Assembly (NCBI RefSeq): GCF_025359345.1 | Contig: NZ_JANYGQ010000038.1 | Coordinates: forward strand, 62,001-126,000 | Source: Mucilaginibacter sp. | GTDB taxonomy: Bacteria; Bacteroidota; Bacteroidia; Sphingobacteriales; Sphingobacteriaceae | Direction of reading: 5' to 3' | Length of the DNA stretch: 64,000 nucleotides | Shown here: positions 1 through 11,600 of the stretch, piece after piece | How positions within the stretch are numbered: position 1 is the stretch's first letter | Layout: each line of letters starts with the position of its first letter | The notes under the pieces: generated by a model | What the model was told of the DNA's origin: nothing | The model's database searches: none | The model's input: only the letters and a program-made list of their open reading frames with translations | Program-made: the position numbers and the translations under genes

Positions 1-3000
1 TTGGTTTTGTTATCGACTATCCGTACCATATAAGTTCCCGGCAGTAATTCACTCACGTTCCCCTGCCAGGTTGTTTGTGATAAGGTAAACTGTTTTAACA
101 TGGCGCCCATCGCGTTGCTAAAGCTTACTTTATAAACCGCCTGTTCACTAGTTGCGGGTTTTATAGCCAGGCTAATTTCGCCTTTTACCGGGTTAGGGTA
201 AATAATGAGCTTTGCCCCATTTGTCTGATCAGAAAGGTTATCGTACTTTACCAATACACTTTTTGAATAACCTGTTACATTGTTCAAGTCTGCTTGTTTC
301 AACCTGTATAAATTCTGCCCGATAACCGGAGTATTATCGACGAAGTCGTATTCGCCTTGCCCGCTTGAGTTTAATGATCCAAGCGCGGCAAACGTTTGCC
401 CGCCGTCGGTGCTCCGTTCCACGGTGAAATATGTATCGTTTTCTTCATTCACCGTTTTCCAGGCGACCCGCACCTGCCGTACGGCCTGCGAAATCTTATT
501 TGCTGTAAAATCAAGCAAGCGGTATGCATTTGACGGGTTTTGTTTGATCACCAAGCTAAAACGTTTGCTCCCAAAGCTTGCTGAATCTGCTTTATTGATT
601 ACAAAATCACGGGTTGCTGCGGTCCGCAGGTTCACCGAATCCTTTTTATAAGTATCCAAAAGCCACACATCATATAATTTTGGCAATCCAACAACTTCTT
701 TTAAATTAAAATGATAAGCGCCGCTATTTGCCGCATCTACATTCAATCCAATGATCCGTCGTTCGTTGACGGGTAGGGGTTGCATGTTAATGCCCAACGG
801 CACATTGTCACTGGATGAACTGGAAAGGCTAACAGTGTTATAGCCCCGCATATATAGCCCGTCCTGCGCCGGCTCAAAACCAACTTTCCTGGAATCATCA
901 AACCAAATCAAAATATCTTCATGATGCTGGGTATCCGCATTCATTTCCAGGCGTAAATATTGCCTGTTTACATTAGCCGCAGGAAAGGCATCCATCGGTA
1001 CGCCAAAACCGGATGCAATGGTAACCTGCTGGGAGGGTATTTTCGCATTTTCATTAAATGTTACGGAGGCGGAGCCGCTTGATGCCGTAACAAAAAAACC
1101 TGCCCCGCTCTGGATGTATTGGCCCGCAGTATTTGTGCCTATACCCAGTGCGGTATTCCAGTTTCCGTAGCTGCTGCTGATAGCATCGTTTTCGATTACA
1201 GTAGTACTTGTATTAGGTGCATAAATACCGCTAGTGCTTACGGAAGTACTATAGGTACTTAGATCTATTGTACATGCATAGGGGTTTCCGACGAAATGTT
1301 CACCCCTGATTGTGGAATTGCCGGTGATGACGCTGTAACTTAAGCTCGTTGTTGCCGGGCTGAACCAATCTTTCACGGTAATCGGTCCGCGGTTTAAAGT
1401 ACCTGTTGCAACAAAAGTTGCCGGTTCTGGCTTCGTCCCGCTTACAAACGGGCTTCCATCCAGGATCGCCGTATTCGGTTTTTGCCCCCGGAAAAAACAC
1501 AGGTAGCTTATGCCAACAGGGATATTGACAATGGCCCCGGTAGGATCCATCGTGTACTGTGGCGGCGCAGTAATATTAGCGATCCCCTGCCAGTTACCGC
1601 AGGTGAAAGTGGAATTGCAGACTGGGACGTCCTCCCTGAACAGGTACAATGTCGGATTACCGGTCACATCAAATCCGCCACCGGCGCCACCGGTGGTGTA
1701 GGTTCCGTTGGGGTTGGCATTCACATAATTAATGCTGTAAACATTACCGTTTGTAGTAACATTAGTAAATACGGGTGAGGTTAGGTCCCGGTAGCCCCTG
1801 AAACCGACTCCTCCGGAAATAAACCGCTCTACCGACACCGGCCCGTTGATGCCGGAAGTTGCGGGGATCGCGGCGATTGAGGCAGATCCATTGGCATCGG
1901 AACCGAGCGTAAACGTCCCTCCGCTGGTATTCGTAATGAAACTGGTGGCATTCAAGGTAATGGTTAAATTAGAACGTGCGGCAAATGATTGCGAAGCGGC
2001 CGTTATCTGCGAATTACTTCCCAACGTTAACTTTCCGGGGCCATTAACGGTCACCCCGGTACTCGCAGCTATCGTAAACCCGTTGGTTGCGGTCAGGGTA
2101 TTGCCCGAACTGATTGTCAAAACCGGTTTGCCGGCAGGTGCCAATGCCCCAAATGCAAGGGTGGCGACGGTAGGGGCGGCTATATTCACCGTAGGCTGTC
2201 TGGTACTCAAATAGGCAACTGCCACACCTATCCTTGCGGTCTGCGCCGGTGTTGGAACTCCAGCTGACCAGTTTCCGGCAACATTCCATAAAGTGGATAC
2301 GCCTCCGGTCCAGTCATTGGTGGCGCCTGCCGGCGGCAATGCCAAAGAAATGCCGGCAGTGTTGAATGCTATAACCGAAAACTTTACCGGCTGAACTAAA
2401 GCTGTAGCCGTCCCGCTGATAACACCGGTAGTGGCGTCAAGCGACAGCCCGGATGGGAGCGTTCCTGCAAGAGAATAGCCTGTCAGGATGATTTTCCTTA
2501 CGCGGTTTCCACCTGCTTCAGTGACATAACCTGTTGCCAGGTTATCGATATAAACTGAGCTGGGGCCATTGAAAGTTGCAGCCGAGTCTATTCCATCGCT
2601 ATTACCCGCAGTTTGTGAGGTGCTGCCGGCAGCGAGCGATACGGTACCGTCCGGCAGTATCCGGCGGATCACGTTATTTGCAAAATCGGCTACGTAGATT
2701 ACGCCGCCTGGCGCAATGGCGAGGCCCTTGGGTTTATTAAATCTTGCAACCGTCCCCACGCTGTCCTGGTAGCCACCGGTATTGCCGTTTACGTTACTGC
2801 CGGCAAAGGTGGTAACCACGCCGGTGGGATCGATCTCTCGAATTGCGTTATTTAAATAGTCAGCTACAAAAAAGTTACCGGCGACATCGATTTTCACGTC
2901 AGTGGGGCTGTTGAACTGGGCCGCTGTACCTGTTCCGTTGGTATAACCCGAGGTGCTGCCAGCCAAGGTTGTCGCCACGGCGGAAGGTGTGATCGAAACT

Positions 3001-4847
3001 ATCTGGTTTTCGTCCTTTGCTGCTACAACGATATTGCCTGCGCCGTCAATAGTCAGCCCTGCCGGGCCGAAAGTACCTGTGCTGTGATAAAACGTCGTCA
3101 CCGTCCCGTCGGGCGTTATCTTGCGTATTGCATTATTACCATAATCCGAAACCAACAAATTTCCCGTGACATCTAAAGTAATCCCCGAAGGAGCATTAAA
3201 TGAGGCCGATGTCCCCTGCCCATCTGTAAACCCCGAAATTCCTGATGAACTACCCGCAAAGGTTGATACCGCGCCGGTAAGGTCAATTTTACGGATGGCA
3301 TTGTTGGCGGCATCGGCAATATACATAATCCCTGCTGCGTCGGTAACAGCGGCGGAAGGATCGCTGAAAAGCGCGGAAGTACCGGTGGCGTTTGTATAGC
3401 CCGATGTTGCTGATGTACTACCTGCTGTCGTGCTCACTGTTGCATAAGTTGTGGCCGGCACATCACCCCCGGTATTGATGGGACTAACCGAAAAGGGAAC
3501 GCCAACGGCGATCGTGTCCGTACTCATGTCGTAGGAAATGACCGGCGGTACCCCCCGAAAGGTAATCGTGCTGGTAGAAAACCCGCTCGCATTCCATGCG
3601 GTAAGCGTATCTGTTTTAACCGTAAAGGAGCCGGTAGGCGTACCACTGATGGTCCCGGTAGAAGCGTCAAACGCCAGGCCGGTTGGCAGCGTGCCTTTTA
3701 ACGTATAGCCTGTCAGGGAAACTTTTCGTATACGGCTGCCCAATAGTTCAGCAACGTATGCGGTTCCTGCATTATCAATGTAAATATAAACCGGCAGGTT
3801 AAAACCGGCAGCGGAACCAGTTCCGTCACTATCGCCTGGAACCTGGGCGGCGTTTCCCGCTAGCAGGCTTACCGTACCGTCGGGCATGATCCGCCGGATG
3901 TCGTTATCGTAAAGATCTGCCACATAGATCACACCGCCGGGGCCGAGGGCGAGCCCAGTAGGGTTATTAAATACTGCAGCTGTGCCCACGCCGTCTGCAT
4001 AGCCCGGCGTATTCCCGTCTACATCGCTGCCTGCAATCGTGGTTACGGCTCCTGCCGGGGTTATCTTGCGGATTGCATTGTTTTCGAAGTCAACTACGTA
4101 TATATTGCCGGATCCGTCGACGCGCACGTCGGTAGGTGTATTGAATTGCGCGGATCCCACTGATCCGTTAACGTAGCCCGGTGAACTGCCCGCGAGGACA
4201 GTAGCAACCCCCGAAGGGGAGATCGATATGATCTGGCTGGCATCCTGTGCGGTAACGATCAGATTACCTGAATTGTCGAAACATAAGCCTCCGGGGCCAA
4301 AAGTGCCGGCACTGATGTAAAAGGTAGTCACGACAGCACCCGGGGTTATTTTCCGGATCGCATTGTTGGTATAGTCAGAAACAAATAAGTTACCTGAACC
4401 GTCTATCGCTATACCGTCGGGATAATTGAACAGTGCAGCTGTCCCGGTACCATCAACTAATCCTAACAGACCGGTCAGGTCACCTGCAAACGTGGTAACC
4501 ACGCCGGCGGGAGTAATTTTCCGGATCGCATTGTTATTGGCATCTGCCACATACATGTTCCCGGACACGTCTTTTATCATTTGTTGCGGAAAGTTGAACG
4601 TGGCAGTCGTGTCGCTGGCATTGTAGTACCCGGATGTGCCTGACGGGCTTCCCGCAAACGTTGTTACTTTCCCATAAGTCGTTGCCGGCACCGCTCCTCC
4701 ACTATTGGAAGGGCTGATAGAAAATGGCACGCCGGGGATCAGGGTCCGGACTGCATTTGTGTAGGAGACGCTGGGCGCCTGTCCTGCGACCCGGCAGGAC
4801 ACCGCTAAAATAACCATCAGGGTCAGATAATTTTTAATCATTTTCAT
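1..4847 (-). CDS. Secreted double NHL-propeller protein with T9SS sorting domain (3' end cut)
   Basis: The frame is open from the ATG at 4847 to the window edge, about 1615 residues, so the last residues and stop are missing. A signal peptide (MKMIKNYLTLMVILAV, cleavage near VAGQ) is followed by two tandem modules of about 410 residues. Each module opens with an Ig-like strand (GVPFSxSPxNxGG), has six NHL repeats with the signature NNAIRKITP, and closes with a putative-Ig linker (GTLPxGLxxDxxTGxISGT). Around residue 850 comes a T9SS-type passenger segment (TNDWTGGVSTLWNVAGNW), then a beta-rich region. The C-terminus (IIYPNPVKGEISL onward) matches the type A sorting domain that sends proteins through the type IX system to the cell surface or medium. 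NHL repeats form six-bladed propellers, so two propellers are expected. Ligand and role are unknown. It lies 288 bp downstream of the giant operon and may be a separate transcript; I see no convincing terminator or promoter in that gap. Confidence 0.88.
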   Translation of the reverse strand, partial: MKMIKNYLTLMVILAVSCRVAGQAPSVSYTNAVRTLIPGVPFSISPSNSGGAVPATTYGKVTTFAGSPSGTSGYYNASDTTATFNFPQQMIKDVSGNMYVADANNNAIRKITPAGVVTTFAGDLTGLLGLVDGTGTAALFNYPDGIAIDGSGNLFVSDYTNNAIRKITPGAVVTTFYISAGTFGPGGLCFDNSGNLIVTAQDASQIISISPSGVATVLAGSSPGYVNGSVGSAQFNTPTDVRVDGSGNIYVVDFENNAIRKITPAGAVTTIAGSDVDGNTPGYADGVGTAAVFNNPTGLALGPGGVIYVADLYDNDIRRIMPDGTVSLLAGNAAQVPGDSDGTGSAAGFNLPVYIYIDNAGTAYVAELLGSRIRKVSLTGYTLKGTLPTGLAFDASTGTISGTPTGSFTVKTDTLTAWNASGFSTSTITFRGVPPVISYDMSTDTIAVGVPFSVSPINTGGDVPATTYATVSTTAGSTSATSGYTNATGTSALFSDPSAAVTDAAGIMYIADAANNAIRKIDLTGAVSTFAGSSSGISGFTDGQGTSASFNAPSGITLDVTGNLLVSDYGNNAIRKITPDGTVTTFYHSTGTFGPAGLTIDGAGNIVVAAKDENQIVSITPSAVATTLAGSTSGYTNGTGTAAQFNSPTDVKIDVAGNFFVADYLNNAIREIDPTGVVTTFAGSNVNGNTGGYQDSVGTVARFNKPKGLAIAPGGVIYVADFANNVIRRILPDGTVSLAAGSTSQTAGNSDGIDSAATFNGPSSVYIDNLATGYVTEAGGNRVRKIILTGYSLAGTLPSGLSLDATTGVISGTATALVQPVKFSVIAFNTAGISLALPPAGATNDWTGGVSTLWNVAGNWSAGVPTPAQTARIGVAVAYLSTRQPTVNIAAPTVATLAFGALAPAGKPVLTISSGNTLTATNGFTIAASTGVTVNGPGKLTLGSNSQITAASQSFAARSNLTITLNATSFITNTSGGTFTLGSDANGSASIAAIPATSGINGPVSVERFISGGVGFRGYRDLTSPVFTNVTTNGNVYSINYVNANPNGTYTTGGAGGGFDVTGNPTLYLFREDVPVCNSTFTCGNWQGIANITAPPQYTMDPTGAIVNIPVGISYLCFFRGQKPNTAILDGSPFVSGTKPEPATFVATGTLNRGPITVKDWFSPATTSLSYSVITGNSTIRGEHFVGNPYACTIDLSTYSTSVSTSGIYAPNTSTTVIENDAISSSYGNWNTALGIGTNTAGQYIQSGAGFFVTASSGSASVTFNENAKIPSQQVTIASGFGVPMDAFPAANVNRQYLRLEMNADTQHHEDILIWFDDSRKVGFEPAQDGLYMRGYNTVSLSSSSSDNVPLGINMQPLPVNERRIIGLNVDAANSGAYHFNLKEVVGLPKLYDVWLLDTYKKDSVNLRTAATRDFVINKADSASFGSKRFSLVIKQNPSNAYRLLDFTANKISQAVRQVRVAWKTVNEENDTYFTVERSTDGGQTFAALGSLNSSGQGEYDFVDNTPVIGQNLYRLKQADLNNVTGYSKSVLVKYDNLSDQTNGAKLIIYPNPVKGEISLAIKPATSEQAVYKVSFSNAMGAMLKQFTLSQTTWQGNVSELLPGTYMVRIVDNKT

Positions 4848-5135
4848 TGCGATCAGGATTTAAGTATTATTATTCCGGTTTTTAAACAAACAATATATCA
4901 CTGGCCACGAAATTCAATTTCGGGCGTAGAACTGAGAACATACAAATTGATTTTTCATTGTCTTTGCAATAACTCCCGGGCTGTTCAAACCAGCACCGGA
5001 ATTAGGTTTAGGAGACATTTATATTTTACATGCAAGGTATTTAAAAAATTGATTAAAAAGAAATATAATTCACGGCATTTATGTTATTAAGCAAACAAAC
5101 CGGTCGCCCAGCGAAGTTTATTAACCTTTTCTTTA

Positions 5136-8100
5136 TCAGCCCTGTATGCTGATCACCCGCTCCCCTCCGTTGCTGACGGTGCTTAAAAACAAAAAGCGCT
5201 GTCCGTTATCGGCATAATGGTGGGTTGTACCCCCAAATACTGCAACGATATCTAACCGGTTGGCTGTCTGCAAAGCGATATCACGGGTGTAAATCAGCAC
5301 ATCAATATTTGCATCACCGTTGTCAGCACCATACGCAGTATCCCCCGGCTGCATAACTACGTACGCCTGCCCTGCTCCAAAAAACGCGACCACTATGGGA
5401 TCAGTGTTATTTGCACGGTCATCCGTCACTTTGATCCGGTGATTTGCCGGGTCTCCGGTGCTCTTCTTGAGAACGAAGATATCGTTGGCTTCCATCAATT
5501 GATCTGGCCGGCCGGTGTTGTACTCGTTGAGTAAAACGTCGCCCGTTGATCGCCGCGCATATAAGCCGGCTACCGGGCTGAAGTTTTCTCCTCCTGCATT
5601 TATGCTCAGCGTTGTCCAGGTATCTGGTACCCACCTGAACTCAGTAAACCAGTTATTCGGATTTGATGGATGGGATTCATCGCCCTCGCCGATATTATGT
5701 GTAAAGTTGGAATATAACCCCGCATTGAGCTTAGGGAAGAACGGGATATCTCCCATTTCATTTTTCAGCAAAACCGGCACCGCTGCGTCGGTATCGTCCG
5801 AAATTGTAATGTCTATTGAAGTTCCGGTACCTATATTGCGCGGCGTCATAAGCCAGCGGTAATTATCGTTCAGCGCGCCGGCTATAATGCCCAGATCAGT
5901 GATACCGGTGACTGTTGAAACCGAATTGATGCTGACCGATTTAGGACTTACGGTTCGGATGGTTTGTTGAATCGCGATACCCACGTTCCATCCGGTATTC
6001 ACATCAGTTTGCAGCCATTCCGATGTACCCGGGGGAACAGGTATATTTGCCTGAACGTTACCCTGGCCATCGACTAATATAACAACCGCAATATGGGTAT
6101 AAATATTACCGTTAACGGCGGCAGCTGTACTCTCGTGATAATAATTTACCAGGCTGTTTGATACGCTGAACGTAACGTTGTGTACTACCGGCGATGAGAT
6201 ACAGGAACCCAGGCTGTTGGCATTGGCCTGCCCATCGCTGTTGAACATTGCTGAATCAGCCACCGCAACGTTAATCTGTGCGTCTGCAATACTAATGTAG
6301 GACTGGTAAATTTTGGTATAGGGTATCTGGGTGCCAATCATTGGAGCGCTGCAGCCCTGGGTAGTGAAGCCGGCTGTTTTAGTATAATAAAAGATTGGAA
6401 CGGTGGGCTTATAAAACAGATCAATAAAGTAAACGGTATCCGGCCCGTTAGGCAGGTTACCCGAGGATTCTGGCACCAACGATATACTTAAGTTGCCGGC
6501 TGTATCAACCGCCAGGATGGTGCCCAAAGGGCCGCCGGAAACGCCGTCCAGGATAGTAAGATATTTCTTTACAGGCGATACAGGGCGGGCCCCGTTGCCA
6601 ACTACTCCAAGCGCAATCGTGTTCCCGCCGAATGATGTCTTTATCGTAAATTGCGCCCCAATATATACGATCATCGCCTCCCCGATGCCATCGATCTTAT
6701 ATTGAATCGGCGAAGTTTCGTTCTCAATATTCGACGACTTTGAGCTCACATCACTCCAGTTTCCCGGTTTGAAACCGCTGATCTGTGTTTGCCATGGAAC
6801 CAGTGCCGTCGACCCGTCGGGTACAACGCCGCCTGCCCTGTCCGCAAAATAGCAATTGGCCACGTCGTTGCCAACGATATAACCGCCTGCCTCCACGCCA
6901 AATTCAATCCCGGCGCCGCCCGTACCTATGGTATTGTAGTTATTCCCGCCGTGAAGGGTAATATCGGTACTGCCCGCCCCTATAACATTTCCCAAACAAT
7001 TTAAACCCAACTTAATATTGTTCCCATAAATACTGTTGGAATTGCCGCCGCCTTCGATAACAATGTTCTGGCCATTTTGAATGACATTTCCGGAACTTCC
7101 CTCCGCAATGTTTATGAGTGTACTATTGTAAAGCAGGTTAAAGGAAGATGCCGCCGCCAGCGAAATATTTTGGGACCGGACAACAAGGTTGCTGTCAGCC
7201 TGGGCGCTGATAAAGACATTCCTGCTGTTGTTTCCGAATATACCTGTTGTTTGTCCCCTGGTTTCCAGGTAACTCACGGCCAAAAATATGCTGGCGGAGC
7301 CACCTTCTGGAAACACGCAAAATGAGCAATTATCAAAATGAAGATCGGATGCACTGTCCCCTATGTTCAATTCGGTCGAACCGTTTGCCAGCACCACATT
7401 GGGCAGATTGTCAGGATATGTGCCGGTACCAAGGCGCTGTTTGTTTCCCGTACCATTGATTGGCGGCAGGTCCACGAACGTGGATGTGTCTGCCGATAGC
7501 TGACCAAACGGACCGATCTGGTTAGCCAGGTTCGGCAGCACGCAACTGCCTTGGCTAAACAGAAGCACGTAGGGCGAAGACGGGCTTGTATCGAGGCTTT
7601 CGTTAGGATCATTCGATACTGTCGCATTCACACCAAACAGGTCGCCATTACTGGTCAGTAACGAATACGGTCCGTACGAACCACCTGGGACCCATTCAGG
7701 AATTCCGGTGAGATCTGCGGCAAACCGTCTAAAAACAACGTTGCGCCAGTCGAACCAGGTGGCATTTCCTTTTGCATCCTCTCTGTAGGTGATCCATCCA
7801 TTCCGGCGCTGGGTGGTTGCCGGAATTCCTGCACTATCATCCGGCAAAGTCAGGTCACCAGGCGCGGTGCTGCCGGAGTTATACGCTTGTATTGAACCGT
7901 TCGCTGATATGGCAGACGCAATACGAGGGATTGCTGAATAATCGCCGGTTTGATCAAAAGAGGAATGGTCATATACGGTTACTGTTGTAACGGTCCCGTT
8001 GATCTTTACTTTAAAACCACTGCCGGTATAAGTACCGGCCAAAGCGATCGAATAGGGCGCCGAATGGACACTCAAACTGCCTTGCTGTGGACCGGCGCCG

Positions 8101-8639
8101 GTTGAATCGGCTATTGATGTGTAAGCAACTGGGTTGTTGTTGACATCGAGCACATAGATGCCGGCCTGGTCGGCACCGGTCCCAACGTTGTCGATCACGT
8201 TCACTGCGAAGTTATAATTGCCATCCACAGCCGGTGTCACGACCACCCCGTTGTTGCTGAAATCATAAGATATCATATCCGCGGGATTCACCGCTGACAC
8301 CGCCGCTGTGCCGAATGTGTTAACGGTAGCCGCCTGGATGACCAGTGGTTCGGTCGCCCCGGTTACGATCTCATCGGTCACCGGCTGGTGAAAAACAGTC
8401 GCATAGTCAGTTAAAAGATATAGCTGCCCGGGCGCCAATGCCGAGGCGTTCACTAAAGCGCTTAGGTCGGCATATGTCATGCTGACCAGACCCGCCGCCT
8501 GCTGTTCAAATCTGTCCCTGAGCAACTTAACCAATGCACGCAGCTGTACACCCTGGGTTTTATTCAGGTTTGGATTATAGGGGTCGTTTGCATTAATAAT
8601 GCTGTCAATATAAGCGTCTGTTACTGGTCCGATTGGCAT
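5136..8639 (-). CDS. Phage tail-fibre-like beta-helix protein, 1167 aa
   Basis: Last gene of the nine-gene minus-strand cluster, starting 31 bp after the preceding gene's stop. No signal peptide or membrane segment is visible. The first 60 residues form a likely helical N-terminus (TQGVQLRALVKLLRDRFEQQ). Next is a region with GQLYLLTDY and TEPLVIQA, then NGWITYREDAKGNATWFDWRNVVFRRF. From memory, such blocks occur in tail-fibre or appendage proteins of Bacteroidota and marine phages. Roughly residues 400-570 are rich in N-x-I and G-N-N turns (IYGNNIKLG, NTIGTGG), as in right-handed parallel beta-helices of tailspikes. The remaining 600 residues are beta-rich without recognised motifs and end in ERVISIQG. 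Inference: a trimeric fibre or adhesin. No other phage structural gene is nearby, so this is not a simple prophage. An intracellular or surface role cannot be distinguished. Confidence 0.8.
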   Translation of the reverse strand: MPIGPVTDAYIDSIINANDPYNPNLNKTQGVQLRALVKLLRDRFEQQAAGLVSMTYADLSALVNASALAPGQLYLLTDYATVFHQPVTDEIVTGATEPLVIQAATVNTFGTAAVSAVNPADMISYDFSNNGVVVTPAVDGNYNFAVNVIDNVGTGADQAGIYVLDVNNNPVAYTSIADSTGAGPQQGSLSVHSAPYSIALAGTYTGSGFKVKINGTVTTVTVYDHSSFDQTGDYSAIPRIASAISANGSIQAYNSGSTAPGDLTLPDDSAGIPATTQRRNGWITYREDAKGNATWFDWRNVVFRRFAADLTGIPEWVPGGSYGPYSLLTSNGDLFGVNATVSNDPNESLDTSPSSPYVLLFSQGSCVLPNLANQIGPFGQLSADTSTFVDLPPINGTGNKQRLGTGTYPDNLPNVVLANGSTELNIGDSASDLHFDNCSFCVFPEGGSASIFLAVSYLETRGQTTGIFGNNSRNVFISAQADSNLVVRSQNISLAAASSFNLLYNSTLINIAEGSSGNVIQNGQNIVIEGGGNSNSIYGNNIKLGLNCLGNVIGAGSTDITLHGGNNYNTIGTGGAGIEFGVEAGGYIVGNDVANCYFADRAGGVVPDGSTALVPWQTQISGFKPGNWSDVSSKSSNIENETSPIQYKIDGIGEAMIVYIGAQFTIKTSFGGNTIALGVVGNGARPVSPVKKYLTILDGVSGGPLGTILAVDTAGNLSISLVPESSGNLPNGPDTVYFIDLFYKPTVPIFYYTKTAGFTTQGCSAPMIGTQIPYTKIYQSYISIADAQINVAVADSAMFNSDGQANANSLGSCISSPVVHNVTFSVSNSLVNYYHESTAAAVNGNIYTHIAVVILVDGQGNVQANIPVPPGTSEWLQTDVNTGWNVGIAIQQTIRTVSPKSVSINSVSTVTGITDLGIIAGALNDNYRWLMTPRNIGTGTSIDITISDDTDAAVPVLLKNEMGDIPFFPKLNAGLYSNFTHNIGEGDESHPSNPNNWFTEFRWVPDTWTTLSINAGGENFSPVAGLYARRSTGDVLLNEYNTGRPDQLMEANDIFVLKKSTGDPANHRIKVTDDRANNTDPIVVAFFGAGQAYVVMQPGDTAYGADNGDANIDVLIYTRDIALQTANRLDIVAVFGGTTHHYADNGQRFLFLSTVSNGGERVISIQG

Positions 8640-8671
8640 GGCTTCTATGATTAAGTGTTTTTAATAAGATA

Positions 8672-11600
8672 TCAAAATGATAAGGTTAATATATTGTCTG
8701 TTAAATTGAACAACCCCGAGGCGTTTTGAACACGCAATTTAAACCGGTAGTAAATCGTGTTACCATCACCATCGGCCGGCGGAAGTGCCGGGAGCGTAAA
8801 ATGAACCGTTTGGCCTGGCAGCGCCGTATGGTCGGTATTCAGCAAGGTCCAGTTCCCTTTGGAATTTTGCTGGTACAGGTAATAAGTTCCTTTATTTACA
8901 TTGGTCGTCCAGCCTAATGAATTATCTGGACTGTTATAAGTAAGCGCGGGCGCTTCAGGATTTACCGTATCGATAAGGGTGATAACAGAAACTTCGGAAC
9001 CGATCGAAACTATATCTTCGGGGAGATTTAGTTCGTTGATGATCGACCGCACGCTGGCCAGCCTGTAGTAAAGCGGCTCTCCGAAAGGGATATTTACCAT
9101 GTCCGATAAGGTATCTGTCAATACGTAGCCCAGGTGGCCTGGGTCCGAAACTTCAATCTCAGCCGGCGTCCCCATGGTTGCCAATGCACCGGTAAGCGTG
9201 ATATCGGTTGTTCTGTAAAAACGCATTTTAGTGATATTATCATAAGGTGCTGCCGGCGAAACCTGAAACACGATGCTGATGGGGCTGGTAACGTCTGCCG
9301 CAGATGGAACTATTGAAAACGTTCGTACGATGGGCGGTTCAGGCGGTGTTGTATCTGCTACAGTAACCGGCCCGGCAAACGCGCTGAGCGGCCCGGGAAC
9401 AAGCTCATTAGTAACTTCGGCAGCAGCATAAAAATACAGGCTTCTTGACGATGCATTTAAAGTATAGTCAGTAAACCGTACAAAGGAGGTATTCGGGACA
9501 TCGTTCTTGATATACTGCCTTATCATAGGGAATGGATTAAAAGCGATGTCCGAAGGATCGAGCAATTTTCCGTTAACATCCCTTATTGTTGGCTGCGTGT
9601 TTTCTGTCTGGAAGCCTGTTTTTATAAAAATAAAAATCGGCGTTGTAGCTGTCAGCGGCAAAACTGTTCCCTGTATCGCAAGGCTGTATTCCTGTATTGT
9701 TTCATCCAGCGGCCCGGGGTGGCTCATCAGTGGCGGAAATCTGTCCGGAACCGGGAAGCCATAGTTATGGGGCATCGCATTAAATATCGTGAATTTTCCC
9801 GGGGTCGCCGGGTCGAATATAACGTTAACCAATTCAAAATAACGCTGGTTATAATCCGGATCATCCGTCAGCCCGGCCAGTTCAGCCAGTATTGCATCAA
9901 CCGTCGTGGGTAAATACAACGCGTGCAGTACGTCTTCTTCCGATATCCTGCAAAACTTAAACCCGAACGGGTGTCGCGGCGAACTGCCCGCCGGCGGTAC
10001 TTTAATATCAAAAGTAAGCGCGGCTTTGCCGATGGCGTTAGGCCTGACGATAGAAGCGGAGATAACCGGCGGATCTAATTTAACAGGTTGCACGATTAAA
10101 CGCGCCAGCAGGATTGCCGGTGAGGATACTGAGGAAGTAAAACCGCTGCCACCCGTCCTGGTATCGGCGGTCTGCAATCCTATCATCGTCTTCCTGCTGG
10201 TCTGGTTACCTGTGGGCAAAATGTTCGGGCCGTTAAATGCATGAGGAGCCGGTTCTGTAAAAACATATGCCCGGTACCCCGGATGAAAGTTTACAGGAAT
10301 AGTAACGTTTCCTGGCGGGGAAACTGGAATCGGATCATCCTGGTATGCTGGATCGTATATGATCAACACCAGCGGATCGGTTTGCACTATCCGTAGTACC
10401 TCGAGTTGTTTTTTATCGCCGCCGGAAACGGTATCGATCCTGCACCAACCTTTATACCACTCTACATGAGGCGTGCGAACATCGTCGGGTTCGTTTTTGT
10501 CGGGTTCTGACGGTTCAAACGGGATGTTGATTTGCGGGTTTGGTGGCAATGATTCCGTAAAAGTCAGCATATAATACCCGGGCATATGGGCCGGCGGGCT
10601 GTCGATTGTCAGCACCGGCGTGATTACAGCATCCCATGAAACACCGCCGATCCAGTTTTTGGTATGGTTCCCGCCGGAATCAGTGAAATCTTCGATAACC
10701 GGCGCCGCTGCATCGGCAAAACTATGCAGTGATATCTTTTCTGCAACAGCCAGCCAGTTAGCGGCGTTACTGAGGTTTTCGACCATCGAGAACCGGCTGC
10801 CCGCCAATGGCGACAGGTAGGTTTGCACCAGCCCGTAGCTTCCCTGTAACCCTATGTCCTCCTGCAAACTATTCTGCGCAATTTTATTTACCGTAATAAC
10901 CGGGCCATCTGTGCCGGCAGTAATGCCCGTTACCACGAACTGGCCCTGCGGCGTGTTTAATAGGCTATTATTGAATCTGAAAAATGCCTGGCTGTCTATC
11001 ACCGGTGAAAGTATAGTTCCGTCAATCTGCATGTAATCACCGGTATACAATTTCAGCTGACCATCCTGGCCCGGAACGGCTGCAATATCTTTGATAACTC
11101 CCTGGACCTCTATCGGCAATTCAGGGTCAAAAAATATATTAACCGTATTCGGCCTGATTGCCTTAGCGAGTGCCGCAGAACTATTGTCGGGCAATAAGCT
11201 GATATCAACTATATCCAGCCAGTTAAATACTATCCTTGTGAAATTGATATCCTGCCCCGGGAAGGTAGTTGCCCTGCCGGCGAGCCATTCCTGTTCCTGT
11301 GCGGTGGTGAACACCAATGTATCTTCCTGCTGAATATATTGTACAGCAACATCAGTAGGCGCCTGCAGCCTGTTTTGCGGTGTAAATTCTGTATCATCCG
11401 TTGCCACTACCTCACTGACCGGCGAAGTCCTTGAAAACCAGTTTATCCCGTATATTGCATAATAATGAACGCCTGGGTTCGTCTCCAGGTGAACATAGAG
11501 GCTGGCTTCATTGTCAGGGACGGGAACGGTTTCCAAAACACCGGTTACCGGAAAATCCGGGTCGTAGGCGTAATAAAGCGGCCCGGGTGCCAGGTTTTGG

